From: Nonomuraea dietziae
GTDB taxonomy: Bacteria > Actinomycetota > Actinomycetes > Streptosporangiales > Streptosporangiaceae
Assembly (NCBI RefSeq): GCF_014195505.1
Contig: NZ_JACIBV010000001.1
Span: 2,418,001-2,482,000, forward strand
DNA length: 64,000 nucleotides
Reading direction: 5' to 3'
Below, one piece after another: positions 58,910-64,000 of the stretch; position 1 is the stretch's first letter, and each line of letters opens with the position of its first letter. The position numbers and the translations under genes were made by a program. Below the pieces are notes generated by a model that was given only the letters and a program-made list of their open reading frames with translations, made no database searches and was not told the DNA's origin.

Positions 58910-59707
58910 TCACTTCTCCAAGGAGGCCAGCAGGTGGTGGGTCAGGTCGTGCAGCCGGGTCGCGGCGTGGGGGTCGAAGGCGGAATCGTCCAGGTTGATC
59001 GGGTCGAAGCGCGCGAACGCGGTGAGCGGCGCCGCCGGCGGGGCGTCGATGCGGGCGATGATCGGTTCGATGCCTTCGCCGACCGGCCGGCCGTGCCTTT
59101 TGAGCGTGGCGACATGGGCGGCGGTGGGCGGGTCGTACTCGCCTGCGAAGCTGGTGGCCACCGGGCCGGGGTTGATCAGCACGTACCGGGTGGGGCCGGT
59201 CGCCCGGCGGGCGGCGTAGGCGACCGCGAGCAGGTCGTTAGCCCGTCCGGCCTGCATCTGGGCGGCCACCCCTTCGTAGCCGTGTTCGAGCATGAGGTCG
59301 TCCCAGTGGATGCGGCCCATGGGGACGCCGGGCCCGGAGACGTTGACGATGACGCCGGGCGCGGTCAGGCCGTGGCTGAGGATGAACCGGCTCAGGTACT
59401 CCAGGGCGAAGACGCCCTCGACGCCCTCGGCGGTGACGAACCGGCTGGACCGGAAGTAGCGGGCGCACAGCACCAGCGCATCCACGGCGGGGTGGCGGGC
59501 GTTGATCTCCTCGACGATTCTCCTGTTCTCGCTGACCAGGCTCAGGTCAGCGGGGATGACGTGGGCTCCGGGCAGCGTGGCCGCCTTGGCCGCGTCGCGG
59601 CCGATGACCACCACGGTGTCGCCTCGATCCAGGTAGGTGGCGGCCAGGGCCCGGCCCATGCCGTCGGTGCCGCCGCTGATCACGATGGTCTTCGCGGTGC
59701 TGGTCAT
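58910..59707 (-). CDS. Short-chain dehydrogenase/reductase
   Basis: This 265-residue SDR has the cofactor motif VISGGTDGMGRALAATYLDRG, VIPADLSLVSENRRI, IVNVSGPGV for the catalytic Ser strand and an atypical region where YxxxK is expected (RANDLLAVAYAARR). Loss of the canonical Tyr-Lys pair makes enzymatic activity uncertain. ATG 59707 overlaps the stop of the MFS gene by one base (TGATG), so both are coupled in an operon divergent from the TetR gene. Confidence 0.82.
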   Translation of the reverse strand: MTSTAKTIVISGGTDGMGRALAATYLDRGDTVVVIGRDAAKAATLPGAHVIPADLSLVSENRRIVEEINARHPAVDALVLCARYFRSSRFVTAEGVEGVFALEYLSRFILSHGLTAPGVIVNVSGPGVPMGRIHWDDLMLEHGYEGVAAQMQAGRANDLLAVAYAARRATGPTRYVLINPGPVATSFAGEYDPPTAAHVATLKRHGRPVGEGIEPIIARIDAPPAAPLTAFARFDPINLDDSAFDPHAATRLHDLTHHLLASLEK

Positions 59708-61140
59708 CAGGACGCCTTCGCTGTGGTGACGGGTTCGGAGAGGGTGGCAGGAGTGTGATCGCGGCCGGGTAGCAGCGGGGTTACGGCGAGCACGGCCGCG
59801 ATGAGCGCGCTGACGAACCAGAACACGGTGTGGAAGCCGGTGATCACGTCTGTGGCGGTCTGCAGGATGAGGGTGACCAGGGCGATGCCGAGCGCGGCGC
59901 CGAGCTGGTTGAGCATGTAGAGGACCGAGCTGCCCTGCGCGACGAGCGGGCCGGGCAGGCTCCGGTAGAGCGAGCCCATCGACGGCGCGCTGAAGCAGCC
60001 CATCCCCAGGCCGATGGCCAGCGCCGCCACCACCGGCCACGCCTGGCTGGTGTCGGCGTCGATCCGGGTGAAGGCCAGGGCGCTGAGCCCGGCCACGAGC
60101 GCGCCGCCGGCGGCCAGGCTCCGGGCGCCGATCCGGTCCGACAGCCGGCCCGCGAGCGGCATGGCGATGGCGCCGCCCAGGCCCGCCGGTGCCATCAGCA
60201 GCCCGGCGGTGAGCACCCCGTGGCCGTGTGCCTGCTGGTGGTACAGCGGGAGCGCGAACAGGGTCGCGAAGTTGGCCAGCCCGCCCAGTCCCATGATGGT
60301 GACGCTGGCGGTGAACCCCCTGCTGGTGAACAACCGCATGTCGATCAGCGGCGGTGTGCGGCGGGCGCCGAGCGAGCGCAGGACGTAGCCGGTGATCAGC
60401 ACGAGGCCCGCGGCCAGCGGCAGCAGCGCCTGCCAGACGCCGAACGTCCCGTGCTCGGCCGTCTGCGACAGGGCCAGGACGAGCGCGGCGAACCCTGGCG
60501 CGAGGAGGGCCAGCCCCAGGACGTCCAGCCGGACCGCAGGGTGCCGTCCGGACAGGGAGTCTGCGGGCAGCACGCGTACGGCCAGCAGGTAAGCGATCAG
60601 GCCGACGGGCACGCTGAGCAGGAACATCCACCGCCACGACAGGCCGCCCAGGACGGCGCCGCCCGCGATCGGCCCCAAGACCGGGCCGAGGGACAGCACC
60701 ACGCCCATCAGACCCATGACGCGCCCGGCGCGCGCCGGTCCGGCCGCGCGGGCCAGCAGGATCAGCACCAGCGGGTCGAGCAGCCCGGCGCCGAAGCCCT
60801 GCAGGGTGCGGAAGGCGATCAGGCTGCCGGCGTTCCAGGCCAGGCCGGCGGCCAGCGATCCGGCGACGAACACCGCCAGGCCGGCCAGCCACAGCCGCCG
60901 TCCGCCGTACCTGTCGACCGCCCAGGTGGTGAACGGGATGGTGACGGTGACGGCGAGCAGGAAGCCGGTGGAGGCCCAGCCGACCGTGCTGAGCGAGGCG
61001 TGCAGGGCGCTCGCCAGTGTCGTGGTGGCGACCGCGGCCATCGTGCTGTTGAGGATGCCCAGCAAGCCGCCGAGCAGGACGACGCCGATCAAGGCCAGCA
61101 GTGGCCGGTCGAGCCGGTCATCCGAAGGGATTGAACTCAT
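59707..61140 (-). CDS. MFS drug-efflux transporter (DHA2/EmrB-like)
   Basis: This 477-residue transporter has about 14 predicted membrane helices. The N-terminal helix LLALIGVVLLGGLLGILNSTMAAVA is followed by the motif-A-like AVDRYGGRRLWLAG and the antiporter motif-C-like VLSLGPVLGPIAGGAVLGG. ATG 61140 gives the usual short cytoplasmic N-terminus. It is coupled to the SDR downstream and divergent from a TetR gene, the standard arrangement for a ligand-induced efflux pump. Confidence 0.92.
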   Translation of the reverse strand: MSSIPSDDRLDRPLLALIGVVLLGGLLGILNSTMAAVATTTLASALHASLSTVGWASTGFLLAVTVTIPFTTWAVDRYGGRRLWLAGLAVFVAGSLAAGLAWNAGSLIAFRTLQGFGAGLLDPLVLILLARAAGPARAGRVMGLMGVVLSLGPVLGPIAGGAVLGGLSWRWMFLLSVPVGLIAYLLAVRVLPADSLSGRHPAVRLDVLGLALLAPGFAALVLALSQTAEHGTFGVWQALLPLAAGLVLITGYVLRSLGARRTPPLIDMRLFTSRGFTASVTIMGLGGLANFATLFALPLYHQQAHGHGVLTAGLLMAPAGLGGAIAMPLAGRLSDRIGARSLAAGGALVAGLSALAFTRIDADTSQAWPVVAALAIGLGMGCFSAPSMGSLYRSLPGPLVAQGSSVLYMLNQLGAALGIALVTLILQTATDVITGFHTVFWFVSALIAAVLAVTPLLPGRDHTPATLSEPVTTAKAS

Positions 61141-61141
61141 G

Positions 61142-61199
61142 GGTTCAAAGTAGTTATCCAACGAATCCAAAGCAACTAGAACGTTCATATGGTTGAACC
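61142..61199. promoter_or_regulatory. Divergent TetR/MFS promoter region with GGTTCAA/TTGAACC dyad
   Basis: A 7-bp inverted repeat (GGTTCAA at 61142-61148 and TTGAACC at 61193-61199) brackets an AT-rich stretch containing a GTTATCC-AACGAATCC region. It lies between the divergent MFS and TetR starts. TetR binding here is inferred. Confidence 0.5.
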
Positions 61200-61217
61200 A
61201 GCCAGTACAATCAAGGC

Positions 61218-61865
61218 ATGGCTACCGCACGCGGACGCATCGACAAACGGCAGGCGATCCTGGACGGCGCCTTCGCCGTGTTCGCCCGTCAGGGCTACGC
61301 CCAGGCCTGCGTACAGGAGATCGCCGATGAGGCCGGCGTGGCCAAACCCACGGTGTACAACCACCTCACCGACAAGGCGACCCTCTTCAGGCACGCGATC
61401 CAGGCCGCGGCCCAGAGCGTGCTGGACCAGCGACTCGCCGCGCTGAAACCGCTCACCGAGCCCGGCGCCGACCTCCGCACCACATTGGAGGAGGTCGGTC
61501 ACCACCTGGTGCGCCTGCACGCCGACGACCGCTCCTGCGCACTGCGGCGGCTGCTTTACGCGGAGCTCACCCACTTCCCCGACATCCTCGACATCGCCGT
61601 CGAGAGCGGTCCACACCGTCTCAACCAGGCGCTCGCCGACCGGCTGGCGCGGCTCATCCTCGCCGGCCGCCTGCACGCCACCAACCCGGACCAGGCTGCC
61701 GAACACCTCCTGGCCCTGCTCATCGGCCCGCTGGAGTCACGCTCCCAGATGGGCACCCGCCAGCTCGACGACACGGAACTGCGGGAGATGACCCGCGCCG
61801 CCGTCCACACCTTCCTCCAGGCCTTCGGCGCCGAGAACGCACACGCGCGGCAGCCCGCGGAGTGA
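61218..61865 (+). CDS. TetR-family transcriptional regulator
   Basis: This 215-residue protein has an N-terminal TetR DNA-binding domain (RQAILDGAFAVFARQGYAQACVQEIADEAGVAKPTVYNHLTDKATLFR, residues about 10-57) and a helical ligand-binding C-terminal domain with VHTFLQAFGA at the end. It is divergent from the MFS-SDR operon and probably represses it until a drug-like ligand binds. Confidence 0.92.
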   Translation: MATARGRIDKRQAILDGAFAVFARQGYAQACVQEIADEAGVAKPTVYNHLTDKATLFRHAIQAAAQSVLDQRLAALKPLTEPGADLRTTLEEVGHHLVRLHADDRSCALRRLLYAELTHFPDILDIAVESGPHRLNQALADRLARLILAGRLHATNPDQAAEHLLALLIGPLESRSQMGTRQLDDTELREMTRAAVHTFLQAFGAENAHARQPAE

Positions 61866-61987
61866 TCGCCGCCGGATTCGGTCCTGGTCGTGGGGCGATC
61901 CCTCGTGCCTCGCCGGCGGCCTCTGAGGGCGCATGACTCGCTCGCACGGCCGCGGCCCGCGCCGCCGGCGGTCGCCGCCTGGAGAGG

Positions 61988-62506
61988 TCAGGCCCCCGTG
62001 ACGCCGTCGAGGCGTTCGCGGACCAGGTCGGCGTGGCCGCTGTGGCGTGCGTACTCGGCGATCAGGTGGACGTAGATCAACCTCAGGGAGATCTCCTCGC
62101 CGTCGTCGTGGACGAAGGTGTCGTCGAGCGACGCCCGCGCCACGGCGGCGTCGGCGAGCTTCCACTCCTCTATCAGGCGGGCGTGGTCGAGCGCGGCGTC
62201 GGCCGGGTCGAGGTCCTCGAAGTCGGCGTCCTTCCACTCGGGCGTGGAATAGGCCATCTCGACGGCCTCGCCGGAGAAGCGGCGGCGGAACCAGGTGCGC
62301 TCGACCTTCGTCATGTGGCGCACCATCCCGAGCAGGGTCAGGTTGGACGGCGGCACGGTGGCCGTGGCGAGCTGCTCGCCCGTCAGCCCCGCGCACTTCT
62401 GCAGCAGCGTCGCGCGATACCAGTCGAGCATGCCCTGCAGCAGGGCGCGCTCGTCGCCGGTCTTCGACCCGCCGACACGCTCGATCTCCGGGGCGATCCA
62501 TGTCAC
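61988..62506 (-). CDS. DinB family protein (DUF664), second copy
   Basis: This protein of about 172 residues has LLQGMLDWYRATLLQKCAGLTGEQLATATV, LLGMVRHMTKVERTWFRRRF and LIYVHLIAEYARHSGHADLVRERLDG, with the His residues of the DinB metal triad. GTG 62506 is preferred because GGAGG lies 8 nt upstream and family members begin VTWxAPE; an ATG at 62524 is in frame. It is similar to, but clearly diverged from, the DUF664 protein at 57599. Confidence 0.88.
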   Translation of the reverse strand: MTWIAPEIERVGGSKTGDERALLQGMLDWYRATLLQKCAGLTGEQLATATVPPSNLTLLGMVRHMTKVERTWFRRRFSGEAVEMAYSTPEWKDADFEDLDPADAALDHARLIEEWKLADAAVARASLDDTFVHDDGEEISLRLIYVHLIAEYARHSGHADLVRERLDGVTGA

Positions 62507-62564
62507 GGGCCCATCCTCCACCATGATCACAGCAGGCCAGGACGCGACGGAGGAGCCATGCCTT

Positions 62565-63359
62565 TCACGGCAGGATGGCGTCCACGTAGCCGCCGTCGAC
62601 GCGCAGGGCGCCGCCCGTGGTCGCCGACGCGTACGGCGAGCTGAGGTAGACCACCATGTTCGCGATCTCCTCCGGCTCGATCAGCCGCTGCAGCAGCGAC
62701 TGGGGGCGGTGCCTGCGCATGAACTCGCGCTGCGCCTCCTCCCACGGCAGTTCCCTGTCGACCAGCTCGTAGACGAAGTCCTCCACCCCGCCCGTGTGGG
62801 TCGGCCCGGCGATCACCGAGTTGACGGTGACCCCCGTGCCCGCCGCCTCCTTGGCGAACCCCCGGGACACCGCCAGCAGGGCGGTCTTCGACACGCCGTA
62901 ATGGATCATCTCGGCGGGCGTGACCACGGCCGAGTCGCTGGCGATGTACTGCACGCGCCCCCACGACCTGGCCGTCATGCCCGGCAGGTAGGCACGGGTG
63001 AGCCTGACGGCGGCCAGGACGTTCACCTCGAAGTACCTGCGCCACTCCTCGTCGGTGATCTCCAGCGCGGGCCTGGTCCCGAAGATGCCGAGGTTGTTGA
63101 CCAGGATGTCCACCTCGGGCAGCAGGTCCACGACCCTGGCGGCGCCCTCCTCCGTCGACAGGTCGGCGGCGACGGAGGTCACGCGCGCGCCGTCCACCTC
63201 GCCGCGTAGCTTGTCGGCGGCCGCCTCGACGGAGGACCTGCTCCTGCCGTTGACCGCGACGTGCGCGCCCGACCTGGCCAGGCCCGTGGCGATCGCCGCC
63301 CCGATGCCCTGGGTCGAGCCGGTGACCAGGGCGGTCCTGCCCGAGAGATCGATGTGCAT
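62565..63359 (-). CDS. Short-chain dehydrogenase/reductase (FabG-like)
   Basis: This 264-residue classical SDR has ALVTGSTQGIGAAIATGLA (TGxxxGIG), ILVNNLGIF (NNxG), the catalytic YxxxK in IHYGVSKTALLAVSRGFAKEA, and the C-terminal GGALRVDGGYVD. It is an NAD(P)-dependent oxidoreductase of unknown substrate. ATG 63359 gives a normal N-terminus; the in-frame extension further upstream overlaps the divergent gene at 63451 and is not coding. Confidence 0.92.
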   Translation of the reverse strand: MHIDLSGRTALVTGSTQGIGAAIATGLARSGAHVAVNGRSRSSVEAAADKLRGEVDGARVTSVAADLSTEEGAARVVDLLPEVDILVNNLGIFGTRPALEITDEEWRRYFEVNVLAAVRLTRAYLPGMTARSWGRVQYIASDSAVVTPAEMIHYGVSKTALLAVSRGFAKEAAGTGVTVNSVIAGPTHTGGVEDFVYELVDRELPWEEAQREFMRRHRPQSLLQRLIEPEEIANMVVYLSSPYASATTGGALRVDGGYVDAILP

Positions 63360-63450
63360 GGGGCTCGTTCTGCCCTCGGGGCGGCGGTTCATCCGCCTCT
63401 CATTTCCGTCCCCGAAGCTGTGGCGGGACAAGCCGTAGCGAGGGGGTCGT

Positions 63451-64000
63451 GTGAGCATCGCCGCCGAGAAGGTCCAGCGGGCGAGCGGGCCCGCGCCGCG
63501 CAGCGGGCGCAGGCGGTGGAGGTCGTGGCTGCCGGCGGCCGCGTTCGCCGCCTGGGCCTGCGTCAGGGTCTTCGGCCTCGAACATGGATCGTTCCCGACC
63601 CAGTTGATGACGCTCACGCCGTACGCGCTGGCGGCCGGGGTGGTCACGACGGTGATCCTGGCCGTCCGCAGGAGGCCCGCCGCCGTGCTGGCGCTGGCCG
63701 CGTGCGTGGCGCTGGCCGCGACCGTGCTGCCGCGCGCCTTCGCCGAGCCGCTGACCGTACGGGGGCCCGCGCTGAAGGTTCTGTCGATCAACCTGTTCTC
63801 CAGGGCGGACGCGCAGGCGGTGGTCTCGCTGGTGAAGGAGTTCGATCCTGACGTGTTCAGCGCGCTCGAGCTGGGGCCGGAGACGGTCAGGCGCCTCGAC
63901 GAGGCGGGGCTGGACACCCTCATGCCGCACAGGGTGCTGCAGGCGGAGCGGGGCGCGTCGGGCAGCGGCCTGTTCGCCAAGCATCCGCTGACGGAGCTGA
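63451..64000 (+). CDS. Endonuclease/exonuclease/phosphatase family protein, truncated by window edge
   Basis: The 183 visible residues include two or three N-terminal membrane helices (WLPAAAFAAWACVRVFG, LMTLTPYALAAGVVTTVILAV, VLALAACVALAATVLP). The start of an EEP domain follows, with LKVLSINLFSR, VVSLVKEFDPDVFSALELGPETV, where the Asn and Glu metal-site residues are in place. Membrane-anchored EEP proteins of this form are common in actinomycetes. GTG 63451 has GAGGGGG upstream. The gene continues beyond the window. Confidence 0.85.
   Translation, partial: MSIAAEKVQRASGPAPRSGRRRWRSWLPAAAFAAWACVRVFGLEHGSFPTQLMTLTPYALAAGVVTTVILAVRRRPAAVLALAACVALAATVLPRAFAEPLTVRGPALKVLSINLFSRADAQAVVSLVKEFDPDVFSALELGPETVRRLDEAGLDTLMPHRVLQAERGASGSGLFAKHPLTEL

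Overview
The window is about 70% GC with dense codon-biased ORFs, frequent GTG starts and 4-nt ATGA/GTGA gene overlaps. Its gene families (SigJ-type ECF41 sigma factor, CYP105-like P450 with a small ferredoxin, fused urease gamma/beta subunit, DinB/DUF664 and DUF998 proteins) point to a mycelial actinomycete, most likely Streptosporangiales (Nonomuraea, Actinomadura or Streptosporangium type). The genus is inferred from gene content only.

Region 1 (1-1517) holds a truncated StyA-like flavin monooxygenase and its AraC-type regulator. Region 2 (about 1627-23883, possibly to 27855) is the main find. It is a cluster of at least 16 genes tied together by six copies of one 18-bp palindrome (consensus TTWCGGYC-NN-GRCCGWAA), each within about 35 nt of, or overlapping, a start codon. 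It encodes two PLP-dependent DegT-type aminotransferases, four TIM-barrel amidohydrolase-like proteins in two coupled pairs (each pair one intact and one degenerate metal site), and three large exported beta-propellers (two Sec, one Tat). It also encodes two dihydrodipicolinate-synthase-like lyases, a carbohydrate ABC importer, an NAD-dependent epimerase, a Gfo/Idh oxidoreductase and an autoregulated winged-helix regulator that looks frameshifted. A hydantoinase A/B pair adjoins it. The inferred role is uptake and catabolism of an unidentified, probably amino- or keto-sugar-like compound, with extracellular recognition or cleavage by the propellers. The cluster is also marked by minisatellites (18, 21 and 39 bp) inside or beside its genes and by a decayed IS605-type tnpB.

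Region 3 (27924-40627) is steadier: thymidine kinase, a DsbA-like oxidoreductase, a urease locus (ureAB-ureC) with no accessory genes but with an agmatine-deiminase-like gene next to it, a molybdate operon (TOBE regulator, modA, modB, modC) and a two-gene ABC exporter.

Region 4 (40603-58801) is an accessory zone. It contains a polytopic glycosyltransferase-like protein, several regulator/enzyme pairs (AraC/hydrolase, ECF41/NmrA, MarR/epimerase, MerR/MFS remnant), a P450-ferredoxin pair and a translationally coupled run of methyltransferase, acetyltransferase and DinB genes. Many gene remnants lie among them (SUKH, SDR, lipocalin-like, DUF6223, ECF41 tail, internally deleted MFS). Region 5 (58910-64000) has a TetR/MFS/SDR efflux module, a DinB protein, an SDR and a truncated endonuclease/exonuclease/phosphatase-family protein. 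I saw no rRNA, tRNA, CRISPR array or replication origin.
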